A program made the translations under genes and the position numbers. From NCBI RefSeq assembly GCF_001043005.1, contig NZ_JYKZ01000001.1, positions 806,001-870,000 on the forward strand: a stretch of DNA of 64,000 bases, read 5' to 3'. Position 1 is the first letter of the stretch, and each line of letters opens with the position of its first letter. Shown here in pieces: positions 1 to 8,430 of this stretch. The notes under the pieces are model-generated. The model did no database searches, was not told the DNA's origin, and saw nothing but the letters and a program-made list of their open reading frames with translations. The DNA is from Pseudomonas psychrophila. Lineage in GTDB: Bacteria; Pseudomonadota; Gammaproteobacteria; Pseudomonadales; Pseudomonadaceae.

Positions 1-1
1 G

Positions 2-1240
2 GAGGGCATTGAGCACCTGCCGTTTCTGAAGCACCTGGATCTGCGCAACAATAGCCTGACGGCACTGCCCCAAGGTTATTTCCAGATACCCGTGCAAAGG
101 CTAAGAAACACCTTCTTGCACGATAATCCTTTTGATAACTCGACCTGGGATGCAATCAACGCACACCGGACCCGCCAGGGGCTGGCCCTGGAGCGACGCG
201 TGCACGCGCCCATACCCACCCACCATGTCAATCTCTGGCTCGACCCCTCTCTGACGGAGTCCGAACGGGTCCTGAAAACGGCTATCTGGACGGCATTGGA
301 AGCTGAGCCCAACGCCGAAAACTTCTTCAGGGTCATTCGCGATCTCGTGGTTTCTGCTGACTTTCAACACGACCGCCAACAGTTGACCGAGAAAGTCTGG
401 AAAGTATTGGAATGCGCCGCAGAAGACGCGGGGTATCGAGAAGAAGTGTTCGCAAGCTCACTTGAGAACGAAACATGCGTTGATCGTACCTCGACCATTT
501 TCAGCCGCTTCGGGTTCAAGTTTTTGCTGCGCGAAGCATTACTGGCCGAAGGCAGTGACAAAGAAACCAGATTGCTCGCGCTCATGAAGGGTCGAGTGCG
601 TTTACTTGAACTGGACGATATCGCCCAAACTCAAGTCGCCCTGCAACACCATGCTTACCGGTCAGCCGTGAGCGAGCACGTGTTGTCACCCGAGCAAATA
701 TCAAGGCTTGAACCTGACGAGCTGGAAGTAAAGCTGATCTATCAAGTGGACCTGGCGCAGCGCCTTGAGTTGCCATGGCAACCGTCGCACATGCAATTCA
801 GGGCGATTGCAAAAATATCCCCGGCGCAGATCGAGGAGGCTTATCACATTGTGCTCAACAAGGAGACCGTACACGGATACATGGCTAAAAAGCTGCTGGA
901 GGAAGGTATCTGGCGTGACCACATCCAGTCGGCATACAGCGCGGACATAAAAGCCGGCAACCTTGTTTTTGAGCAACGTTACGTGGATCTGGAAACCCTT
1001 CAGGAGAAACAGCAGCGGTGGGTGGACACCGTGGGCAGCGATGACACTGACGCACGGTGGTTGCTGCAACGGGAACTTCAACAACTGGCGCAACGCCTGA
1101 ATATCGATCAAACCCGAGTTTTCACGGGTGCCCCCATGCCAGAAGCAGACTATTACGCCGAACTTGAAAACATCGACCGGCACAAGAAGAAAACCCTGGA
1201 ACGCATTACCCAGAACATCCTTGATACAAAAACTCGATAG
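2..1240 (+). CDS. NEL-type E3 ubiquitin ligase effector with leucine-rich repeats (3' part only)
   Basis: The reading frame is open from base 2, so the gene begins outside the window. The first codons encode leucine-rich repeat sequence (LPFLKHLDLRNNSLTALP). A helical domain of about 370 residues follows, as in the NEL (novel E3 ligase) domain of IpaH/SspH-type proteins. The NEL catalytic cysteine is visible in ENETCVDRTS; its TGC codon is at 476-478, and the CxD motif is intact. In the family this Cys forms a thioester with ubiquitin and passes it to host substrates. Pseudomonas homologues are usually very large proteins, so most of the gene is missing here. The stop is at 1238-1240. Its target and secretion route cannot be read from this piece. 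An animal, plant or amoebal host interaction is an inference from the family. Confidence 0.85.
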   Translation, partial: EGIEHLPFLKHLDLRNNSLTALPQGYFQIPVQRLRNTFLHDNPFDNSTWDAINAHRTRQGLALERRVHAPIPTHHVNLWLDPSLTESERVLKTAIWTALEAEPNAENFFRVIRDLVVSADFQHDRQQLTEKVWKVLECAAEDAGYREEVFASSLENETCVDRTSTIFSRFGFKFLLREALLAEGSDKETRLLALMKGRVRLLELDDIAQTQVALQHHAYRSAVSEHVLSPEQISRLEPDELEVKLIYQVDLAQRLELPWQPSHMQFRAIAKISPAQIEEAYHIVLNKETVHGYMAKKLLEEGIWRDHIQSAYSADIKAGNLVFEQRYVDLETLQEKQQRWVDTVGSDDTDARWLLQRELQQLAQRLNIDQTRVFTGAPMPEADYYAELENIDRHKKKTLERITQNILDTKTR

Positions 1241-1328
1241 ACCATTTGCAAGGAGTAATATCAGCTCCCTGGTCACACACATTGCGGCTATGCGCAGCCT
1301 TTGCATTTAAGCGCTATTAGCGTCACCC

Positions 1329-1354
1329 TGCGCGCCGCCAACAGGTGGCGTGCA
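1329..1354 (+). terminator. Stem-loop after the NEL gene, possible terminator
   Basis: An 11-bp stem with two G-T pairs and an AACA loop (arms 1329-1339 and 1344-1354) lies about 90 bases after the stop. T-rich sequence follows only 18 bases later, so the termination role is weakly supported. Confidence 0.35.
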
Positions 1355-1400
1355 ATCTGAACTGCGCCCATTTTTATTCATTTTTTTCTGAGTACTCGCC

Positions 1401-2504
1401 GTGATACTTAACGGACGCGACCACCGCATCGACTTCTTTCGCGGGCTGGCGCTGATTTTTATCTTCTGGGATCACATCCCGCACAACCCGCTGGCTGAAT
1501 TGACGGTGCGAAATTTCGGCCTTAGTGATGCGGCTGAGATTTTTGTATTTCTGGCCGGTTATGCCGCAGTGCTGGCCTACGGAAAAATTGCTCAACGCGA
1601 TGGATTCCTGATCGCCAGCGTGAAAATCCTGCGCCGTGCCTGGGTGCTGTACGTGGTTCATATCTTCCTGCTGGCGGTGCTGATGGGCATTGTGTTTTAT
1701 GCCAACAACCACGTCGAAACCCGCGATCTGGTGCAGGAGATGGGTTTGCAGTACTTCTTGAGTAACCCGCAACAGGCCCTGACCGACGAGTTGTTGCTGC
1801 GTTTCAAACCCAACCTGATGGACCCGCTCCCTCTCTATATCGTGCTGCTGCTCGGATTGCCGCTGGTGCTGCCGATGCTGCTGCGCAAAGCCGTTTATGT
1901 AGTGGCCGTGTCTCTGGCGCTGTACCTGCTAGCTCCTGTGTGGAACCTGGCGGCCCAGGAAGGCGGGGTATGGTTTTTCAACCCGATGGCCTGGCAGTTC
2001 CTGTTTATTTTGGGGGGTGCGGCGGCAATTAACGGGCAGCGCGACAAAGCGCCAGAAACACGGCCCTTATCCCGTCAGCCTGTGTTTTTAGGGGCGGTGG
2101 CCTACCTGTTGATCACCGGTTTGCTGGCGCTGTCGTGGAAGTGGCCGCAGTTTCACGACGCGCTCATGCCGCTCTGGCTGGGCGAGCATCTCTATCCGAT
2201 CAGCAAGACCAACCTTTCACCGGTGCGCTTACTGCATTTTTTGGCCCTGGCTTATGTGGCGGCCAAAATGGTTCCCCAAGGCGCCTGGTTAAACAACTGG
2301 TTTACCCGTCAGACCTGCCGCATGGGCCGTTATTCGCTGGAGGTGTTCTGCCTGGGCGTGGTCCTGGCACCGCTGGCCGACATGCTCAATGCACTGGGCG
2401 GTGACGGGGTTGTGATGCAGGTGTTTAGCGCCCTGATGGGCGTGGGGATGATGGCCGTACTGGCGGCCTGGCTGGACTGGAACAAGCGCCTGTCGCGCAA
2501 ATAG
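1401..2504 (+). CDS. OpgC-domain membrane protein (acyltransferase-like)
   Basis: A 367-residue polytopic membrane protein with about ten hydrophobic segments. It opens with RDHRIDFFRGLALIFIFWDH, the N-terminal signature of the OpgC protein family, whose founding member is linked to succinylation of periplasmic glucans. The later SDAAEIFVFLAGY segment also fits the family. The start is a GTG at 1401 with a weak upstream GAG. The gene stands alone between the NEL effector and a convergent permease, and a REPIN lies right after its stop. Inference: it adds an acyl group to a periplasmic glucan or other envelope sugar. No opgG or opgH genes are nearby, so the acceptor is unknown. Confidence 0.82.
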   Translation: MILNGRDHRIDFFRGLALIFIFWDHIPHNPLAELTVRNFGLSDAAEIFVFLAGYAAVLAYGKIAQRDGFLIASVKILRRAWVLYVVHIFLLAVLMGIVFYANNHVETRDLVQEMGLQYFLSNPQQALTDELLLRFKPNLMDPLPLYIVLLLGLPLVLPMLLRKAVYVVAVSLALYLLAPVWNLAAQEGGVWFFNPMAWQFLFILGGAAAINGQRDKAPETRPLSRQPVFLGAVAYLLITGLLALSWKWPQFHDALMPLWLGEHLYPISKTNLSPVRLLHFLALAYVAAKMVPQGAWLNNWFTRQTCRMGRYSLEVFCLGVVLAPLADMLNALGGDGVVMQVFSALMGVGMMAVLAAWLDWNKRLSRK

Positions 2505-2515
2505 TCACTGCTGAT

Positions 2516-2598
2516 GTGGGAGCGGGCTTGCTTGCGATGGGATCCCGAAATCAGTCTGACAGACCTCGGCGTCCTCATCGCGAGCAAGCCCGCTCCCA
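2516..2598. repeat. REPIN (paired REP palindromes)
   Basis: Two inverted REP sequences (GTGGGAGCGGGCTTGC and its reverse complement) are separated by about 45 bases. The element sits between the convergent OpgC and permease genes, where it could also stabilise or end both transcripts. Confidence 0.9.
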
Positions 2599-2605
2599 CA
2601 GGCGT

Positions 2606-4018
2606 TTAGTTGAGCTTGGCCGGTGAGCTCTGCGTTGGCTGCAACTTGAACACATAGAACAGCACAGTCAGCAGGATCAGGAATCCCGGGCCTACAAACA
2701 AGGCGATTCGGGTTTCTTCAAAAAAGGCCATCAGGCCGACCACCATCAGCAAGAACCCCAACGCCGCGTACGAGCTGTAAGGGTAGAGCCACATGCGGTA
2801 CTTCAGGGCAGCGGCTTCTTGCGGGCTCAAGTTCTTGCGAAAGCGCAGTTGCGCCAGCAGGATCATCAACCAGGTCCAGATCGCGCCAAAGGTCGCAATG
2901 GCTGTCACCCAGACAAACACTTTCTCGGGAGCCATGTAGTTAAGGCCTACACCCAGCAGCAGGACGGCAATCGACAGCAGCAATGCCTGACGCGGCACAC
3001 CGTTTTTCGCGGTGGTGGCAAAGTTGGCAGGCGCCTGACCATTTTGCGCCAGGCTATAAAGCATGCGACCGGTACTGAAAATGCCGCCGTTGCATGACGA
3101 CAGTGCTGCGGTAATCACCACGAAGTTGATGATGCCTGCCGCCGTCTTGATGCCCAAACGTTCAAAGGTCATCACAAACGGGCTGCCCGAGGTACCGATT
3201 TCGTTCCACGGGTAGATCGACAGAATCACGAACAATGCACCGACGTAGAACAGCAGGATGCGCCAGAACACCGAGCCAATCGCACTCGGGATGGTTTTTT
3301 GCGGGTTCTTGGCTTCACCGGCAGTCAGGCCGATCATCTCGACGCCCAGGTAAGCGAACATCACCATTTGCAGGGACATCAACACACCCTGGATGCCATT
3401 GGGCAAAAAGCCGCCGTGGGTCCAGAGGTTCGAAATACCCAGCGCAACGCCGTTGTTGCCAAAGCCGAACGCGATGATGCCAATACCACCGAAGACCATC
3501 GCGATGATGGTGACGATCTTGATCAGGGCAAACCAGAACTCGAATTCACCGAACGCCTTCACCGCGATCAGGTTGATCGAGCCCATGCTGATCAGCGCCG
3601 CCAGGGCCCAGATCCAGCGTGGTACATCGGGGAACCAGACGCCCATGTACACCGCCACGGCAGTGATTTCAGCGACACAGGTCACCAGCCACAGGAACCA
3701 GTAGTTCCAGCCGGTCAGAAAGCCCGCCAGTGGGCCCAGGTAGTCTTGGGCGTAGCGGCTGAACGAGCCGGCCACAGGGTTGTGTACGGCCATTTCGCCG
3801 AGTGCACGCATGATCACCAGAATGGCCAGGCCACCGATGATGTAGGACAGCATGATGGCCGGACCGGCCATTTCAATGGCTTTGGCCGAGCCCAGAAACA
3901 GGCCTACGCCGATACAGGCGCCAAGCGCCATCAAGCGAATGTGGCGCTCGCCCAGTTCGCGTTTGAGCGGGCCGCCTTGAACGGTTTCACCGTGGGGCGA
4001 GTGGTTGCCGACTGGCAT
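2606..4018 (-). CDS. APC-family amino acid permease, ProY-like
   Basis: A 470-residue permease with about 12 membrane segments. It has the amino acid-polyamine-organocation signature near the N-terminus (RHIRLMALGACIGVGLFLGS) and the conserved MRALGEMAVHNP stretch. From memory it resembles Escherichia coli ProY closely along its whole length (for example FAYLGVEMIGLTAGEAKNP and SIYPWNEIGTSGSPFV). Expected role: proton-coupled import of an amino acid across the inner membrane, with proline or histidine the likeliest substrate. No hut or put genes are adjacent to settle it. It is divergent from the transglycosylase gene and ends at a REPIN. ATG start at 4018. Confidence 0.85.
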   Translation of the reverse strand: MPVGNHSPHGETVQGGPLKRELGERHIRLMALGACIGVGLFLGSAKAIEMAGPAIMLSYIIGGLAILVIMRALGEMAVHNPVAGSFSRYAQDYLGPLAGFLTGWNYWFLWLVTCVAEITAVAVYMGVWFPDVPRWIWALAALISMGSINLIAVKAFGEFEFWFALIKIVTIIAMVFGGIGIIAFGFGNNGVALGISNLWTHGGFLPNGIQGVLMSLQMVMFAYLGVEMIGLTAGEAKNPQKTIPSAIGSVFWRILLFYVGALFVILSIYPWNEIGTSGSPFVMTFERLGIKTAAGIINFVVITAALSSCNGGIFSTGRMLYSLAQNGQAPANFATTAKNGVPRQALLLSIAVLLLGVGLNYMAPEKVFVWVTAIATFGAIWTWLMILLAQLRFRKNLSPQEAAALKYRMWLYPYSSYAALGFLLMVVGLMAFFEETRIALFVGPGFLILLTVLFYVFKLQPTQSSPAKLN

Positions 4019-4391
4019 AAAAATACAACCTCATATTGTTATTGGATATGCATCAATAGAGCGCTCGAAAAGACGGGCGGGTCACCTGTCCAACCTCCTG
4101 ATCAGCCCGGGCTTTGTAGGCCGTTAGACCAGAAGGGAAATGCCCTACTGAGATCGGCGGCGAGTATTGCACAGGGTTGGTGCACAGTCATTCCCCTACA
4201 CAGAACGTATTTAGCACTAGCAAGGGCTCTATTCCTTCGCTTTGCGTCACGTGGGACGCTTGTTTCACCACGAGTCTTCTCCTCTTAGGCGACAGGATTA
4301 TCAGATTAACCCTACAAATTTTTCACCCGTATCCGTCAGCGTCTACGCTTCAACCAAGCGCAACCAATATGCGTACCTGGAACTGTCGACT
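4019..4391. other. Divergent intergenic region, 373 bases
   Basis: This region separates the permease gene from the divergent PBP-like gene and should hold both promoters. I see no convincing operator, RNA gene or small open frame with a ribosome site. A TTG at 4242 opens the downstream frame early, but the encoded extension lacks membrane or family character. Confidence 0.5.
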
Positions 4392-7300
4392 ATGGGCGTA
4401 CTGTGGAACTCAAGCTCCAGAAAAACGGCGGTGCCATCAGCAGCAATGGACAATGCTGCACCCCCGCCACCCTCGCCTGAACCCAAGCGCTATGGATGGC
4501 TCGTGTTCGGCCTAGTGGTGTTGGCAGGACTGGTTGTACTGGGATTTGCCATTGCACAGGAGGTGCGCAGTTCCAAGCTGCAAGCCCGTGAATTCAGCCG
4601 CTTTGCCGCCTCATTGAGCTATTCGATGCATGCGGGGCCGTCCGACGCGATTCAATATCCTGGGGATGGGCCTTTCGACAAGCGTTTAGGCTACAGCGCA
4701 TTAGGCGACTTCCTTCCACGCCTGCTAAAACGTGACTACGTAATCACTCAACAAAGCCGCTTTTCGCCAGAGTTACTGGGCTACAGCGAGAAAGGATTTT
4801 TCGTACCATATTCGGAAAAAATTCAGACAGGACTCTCGATCACCGATTGTGCGGGTAGCGCCCTGTATCAGTACAACTACCCGCAGCAGTTGTACTCAAG
4901 CTTTGCGAGCATTCCCCCGCTGGTGGTTCACAGTTTGCTGTTTATCGAAAACCGCGACCTGCTTGATCCTGCGCAGCCGCAAGCGAACCCTGCCGTGGAC
5001 TGGCCGCGATTTGCCATGGCCGCTTATTCGCAAGTGGCCAAAATGCTCCATCTGCCGGGGCAGTCCGCAGGTGGCAGCACCCTGGCCACCCAGCTTGAAA
5101 AATATCGCCATTCACCCGATGGACTGACGTTGTCGGGCAGCGAGAAACTGCGTCAGATGGTCTCGGCCAGCGTGCGAGCCTATCAGGACGGTCCGCAGAC
5201 GCTGCCGGCCCGGCAAAAGGTGGTGCGCGACTACCTCAACAGCGTGCCACTGTCGGCCGTGCCCGGGCACGGCGAAGTCCACGGCATGGCCGAAGGTTTG
5301 CGGGTGTGGTACGGCGCAGACTTCAATCAGGTCAACCAGATGCTGGCCAGTACCGCCACTGACCCGAAAAGCCTGGCGCAGAAAGGGTTGGCATTGCGCG
5401 AAGTGCTGTCTTTGATGATCGCCCAGCGCAGACCTTCGCACTATCTGGCTCGAGGCCGTGACGAGCTGGCGCAACTGACCGACAGCCATCTTCGCCTGCT
5501 GGCACAAAACAATGTGATTGATCCGGCACTCACTGCCGCCGCGCTGGCCAGTCAAGTGACCTACCGCGATTGGGCCCTGGCGCCGACGATGCAACCGAAC
5601 GAAACCAACAAGGGCATCAGCGTGGCCCGCAGCCGCCTTTCAGTGCTGCTCAAGCGCCCACTGTATGACCTGGACCGTCTTGACCTGTCTGCCACCAGTA
5701 CGCTGCAAGGCGACTTGCAGCGCCAGGTCAGTGAGTATCTGCGCCAACTGGCAGACCCCGCCTTTGCCGGAAAAATCGGCCTGCTGGGGCCCTACCTGCT
5801 AACCCCCACCAGTACCGCGCAAGTGCGCTACAGCTTTACCTTGTTCGAACTCACACCGGACGGTGCCCGGGCACGGGTGCAAACCGACAGCACCGACCAG
5901 CCCTTCGACATCAATGAAGGGAGCAAGCTGGAGCTGGGTTCAACGGCCAAACTGCGGGTCCTGACCACCTACCTGCAAATCATCGCCGAGCTACATGATC
6001 GCTATGCCAGCCAGCCCAGTGCCACGCTGAAAAAAATCCCGCTAACCGATCAAGATCCACTGACCCGCTGGGCGCTGGGTTACCTGATCGAGAATCCCGG
6101 TGCAACGCTTGCGCCCATGCTCGATGCCGCGCTCAACCGGCAATACTCCGCCAACCCGGGCGAAGGTTTCTTCACCGGCGGTGGCATGCATCGCTTCCAC
6201 AACTTCCGCAGCCAGGACAACAACCGCACGGCAACGCTGCGCGATTCAATACGTGAGTCGATCAACCTGCCTTTTGTTCGCCTGATGCGCGACGTGGTGC
6301 GCTACACCAGCTTTCAGTCCCCCAGCAATAACGTCGAACTGCTCCGGGACGACCGCAACCCGCTTCGCCAGGAGTATCTGAGCCGCTTCGCCGATCGGGA
6401 AGGCACGACTTTTATGCTCAAGTTCTGGAAAAAATACCGGGGCAAAGACTCCAAGGCCCGCCTCGACACCTTCCTGGACAGCATGCATCCCACTGCCATC
6501 CGAATGTCGGCAGTGCACCGTTATCTGTTCCCGAACTCAGACCAGACCACCTTTAACCGCTTTGTGCGCTCGCATTTGAGCAGCGACAAAATCACTGATG
6601 AGCGGCTGACCAAGCTGTATGAAAGCTACGGCCCCGGGGCCTACAACCTGCCCGATCAAGGCTACATCGCTAAAGTCCATCCGTTGGATCTGTGGTTGCT
6701 GGGGTATTTGCTGAATAATCCGCAGGCCACGTTCCAGCAGGCAGTAGGCGCCAGCGAACATGAGCGTCAGGAAGTTTACAGTTGGCTGTTTAAAAGCCGA
6801 CACAAGAGCGCCCGTGACAGCCGCATCCGCACCATGCTGGAAATCGAAGCGTTTCTGGACATCCATCAACGCTGGCAAAAAGTCGGCTACCCGTTCGACC
6901 ATCTGGTGCCTTCGCTCGCCACCGCACTGGGCAGCTCCGGTGATCGGCCGGCAGCGCTCTCCGAGCTCATGGGCATCATCCTTAACGATGGCGTCCGTTT
7001 ACCGGTGTTGCGCATCGATACCCTGAATTTCGCCGCAGATACCCCCTACGAAACCCGCTTGGTCAACGACCCCGACAAAGGTGTACGGGTGATGCCCAGC
7101 GAAGTGGCCACGGCCCTGCGCGAAGCCCTGTCGCAAGTGGTGGATGCCGGGACTGCGCGCCGGGTCTCGGGTAGTTTCAAACTCGACGATGGCTCACCAC
7201 TGGCCATGGGCGGCAAAACCGGCACGGGCGATAACCGCATCGAAAGCATGGGCGCGGGTGGACGAATTCTCAGTTCCAAATCGATCAACCGCACCGCCAC

Positions 7301-7502
7301 GTTCGTGTTTTATATCGGGGAGCATCACTTCGGCACCCTAACCGCGTTCGTTCCGGGTCGCTCGGCCGAGGCCTTCAAATTCACCTCCGCACTGCCGGTA
7401 CAAGTGCTCAAAGGCATGGCACCGATCCTCACGCCCTACCTGCAACCGGGTACCCATACGTTGTGCCAGGCGCCAGCGCCAATACAAACCGCACACAATT
7501 AA
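4392..7502 (+). CDS. Class A PBP-like transglycosylase/transpeptidase
   Basis: A peptidoglycan synthase-like protein of 1036 residues. A cytoplasmic Pro-rich tail is followed by one membrane anchor (YGWLVFGLVVLAGLVVLGFA). A family 51 glycosyltransferase region shows FIENRDLLDP and SAGGSTLATQLEKYRHS. A transpeptidase region carries all three penicillin-binding motifs: S517-TA-K520, S623-I-N625 and K942-T-G944. That makes it bifunctional in principle, although it is usually annotated only as a transglycosylase-domain protein. The start at 4392 (MGVLWNSSSRK) is chosen because the tail and anchor follow directly. An upstream TTG at 4242 gives an odd extension. It is longer than PBP1a/1b (about 750-850 residues), with extra sequence between the domains. 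It stands alone and is followed by REPs. Confidence 0.85.
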   Translation: MGVLWNSSSRKTAVPSAAMDNAAPPPPSPEPKRYGWLVFGLVVLAGLVVLGFAIAQEVRSSKLQAREFSRFAASLSYSMHAGPSDAIQYPGDGPFDKRLGYSALGDFLPRLLKRDYVITQQSRFSPELLGYSEKGFFVPYSEKIQTGLSITDCAGSALYQYNYPQQLYSSFASIPPLVVHSLLFIENRDLLDPAQPQANPAVDWPRFAMAAYSQVAKMLHLPGQSAGGSTLATQLEKYRHSPDGLTLSGSEKLRQMVSASVRAYQDGPQTLPARQKVVRDYLNSVPLSAVPGHGEVHGMAEGLRVWYGADFNQVNQMLASTATDPKSLAQKGLALREVLSLMIAQRRPSHYLARGRDELAQLTDSHLRLLAQNNVIDPALTAAALASQVTYRDWALAPTMQPNETNKGISVARSRLSVLLKRPLYDLDRLDLSATSTLQGDLQRQVSEYLRQLADPAFAGKIGLLGPYLLTPTSTAQVRYSFTLFELTPDGARARVQTDSTDQPFDINEGSKLELGSTAKLRVLTTYLQIIAELHDRYASQPSATLKKIPLTDQDPLTRWALGYLIENPGATLAPMLDAALNRQYSANPGEGFFTGGGMHRFHNFRSQDNNRTATLRDSIRESINLPFVRLMRDVVRYTSFQSPSNNVELLRDDRNPLRQEYLSRFADREGTTFMLKFWKKYRGKDSKARLDTFLDSMHPTAIRMSAVHRYLFPNSDQTTFNRFVRSHLSSDKITDERLTKLYESYGPGAYNLPDQGYIAKVHPLDLWLLGYLLNNPQATFQQAVGASEHERQEVYSWLFKSRHKSARDSRIRTMLEIEAFLDIHQRWQKVGYPFDHLVPSLATALGSSGDRPAALSELMGIILNDGVRLPVLRIDTLNFAADTPYETRLVNDPDKGVRVMPSEVATALREALSQVVDAGTARRVSGSFKLDDGSPLAMGGKTGTGDNRIESMGAGGRILSSKSINRTATFVFYIGEHHFGTLTAFVPGRSAEAFKFTSALPVQVLKGMAPILTPYLQPGTHTLCQAPAPIQTAHN

Positions 7503-7510
7503 AATCCTCT

Positions 7511-7561
7511 GTGGGAGCGAGCCTGCTCGCGAGTGATCTTCGCGAGCAGGCTCGCTCCCAC
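7511..7561. repeat. REPIN, short type
   Basis: A near-perfect hairpin of two REP arms with a loop of a few bases, nine bases after the PBP-like gene. It could act as a 3' stabiliser or terminator. Confidence 0.9.
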
Positions 7562-7641
7562 GGTGAATTGAGGAGGAGTCCAGATTGTGTGAGCTCCTGG
7601 GGGCTGTTGTGCTTACCCAGCTTGATGGTTGCTGCGCCCTT

Positions 7642-7722
7642 GTGGGAGCGAGCCTGCTCGCGATAACAGCACAGTGATTGTTCGGTCCCACCGCAGCGCC
7701 TGAATCGCAAGCAGGCTCCCAC
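7642..7722. repeat. REPIN with a decayed second arm
   Basis: An intact REP at 7642-7664 is paired with a degenerate partner at 7704-7722 that has lost several bases. It is the second REP unit in the gap 7503-7851. Confidence 0.75.
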
Positions 7723-7759
7723 GGTTGAAATGTCTCTTCTACAGCAGCAGCCTCCTGAA

Positions 7760-7778
7760 GTTGAGAATAATTACCGTT
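7760..7778. promoter_or_regulatory. Predicted Fur box
   Basis: GTTGAGAATAATTACCGTT matches 15 of 19 positions of a common Pseudomonas Fur-box form (AATGAGAATAATTATCATT). It lies upstream of the PadR/ferric-reductase pair, where iron control is expected. Confidence 0.6.
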
Positions 7779-7800
7779 CGTCGAGTGGTTTTTTACATTT

Positions 7801-7818
7801 CTTAAGATATATCTTAAG
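7801..7818. promoter_or_regulatory. Perfect 18-bp palindrome, predicted PadR (NfeR) operator
   Basis: CTTAAGATATATCTTAAG is its own reverse complement. It sits 34 bases before the PadR start codon, at core-promoter distance. The ATAT-centred symmetry fits PadR-family operators and suggests autoregulation of the PadR-reductase operon. Confidence 0.65.
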
Positions 7819-7851
7819 TTGTATCTAACTTAACGAGAGAGCGAAGAGAAA

Positions 7852-8430
7852 ATGAGCGAACATCATCCCCACCACCGCGAACATGGCGCGGGTCAAGACG
7901 GTTTTGAGAAGCGTACCGGCCGCGAGCGCGGAGGACGCGGCCCCCGTGTATTCGCCCCAGGCGATTTGAAATTACTGCTGCTGGCACTGATCGCTGAACA
8001 GCCTTGCCACGGCTACGACCTTATCCGCCAGATCGAAGGCTTATTCGACGGTGCGTACAGCCCAAGCCCAGGCGTGATTTACCCCACCCTGACGTTCCTG
8101 GAAGAAAGCGAAATGATTCAGGGCGACGCTGAGGGCGGGAAAAAACGCTACTGCGTGACCGACCTTGGTCGCCAGTCACTGAGCGACCAAGCCATTGCCC
8201 TGGATGGCGTGCGCATGCGCATCGATGTCAGCAAGCGCTCCTTGCGCGGCCATGATCGTCCCGCTGAAATTCATGAGGCCGTGCACAACCTGCGCCATGC
8301 CTTGCAGATGCACCATGGTCGCTGGAGCCCGGAAGAAATCCTGCGGGTACGCGATTTACTCAACAACACCGCCAAAGCCATCGTCGATGGCCCTGTTACT
8401 GCCCAGCCTGCGCAGGAGAACGCTGAATGA
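7852..8430 (+). CDS. nfeR: PadR-family metal-responsive repressor, NfeR/YqjI type
   Basis: A 192-residue protein. The N-terminus is His-rich (EHHPHHREHGAGQDG), followed by an Arg/Gly-rich linker and a PadR winged helix at about residues 40-115 (CHGYDLIRQIEGLFDGAYS, PSPGVIYPTLTFLEE). E. coli YqjI (NfeR) has the same design. There the His-rich tail binds nickel or iron, and the repressor controls a neighbouring ferric reductase. Here the stop overlaps the start of that reductase (ATGA at 8427-8430), so the two are translationally coupled. A perfect palindrome and a Fur-box-like site lie upstream. ATG start at 7852 after an AGAGAGCGAAGAG stretch. The symbol is given by analogy. Confidence 0.88.
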   Translation: MSEHHPHHREHGAGQDGFEKRTGRERGGRGPRVFAPGDLKLLLLALIAEQPCHGYDLIRQIEGLFDGAYSPSPGVIYPTLTFLEESEMIQGDAEGGKKRYCVTDLGRQSLSDQAIALDGVRMRIDVSKRSLRGHDRPAEIHEAVHNLRHALQMHHGRWSPEEILRVRDLLNNTAKAIVDGPVTAQPAQENAE

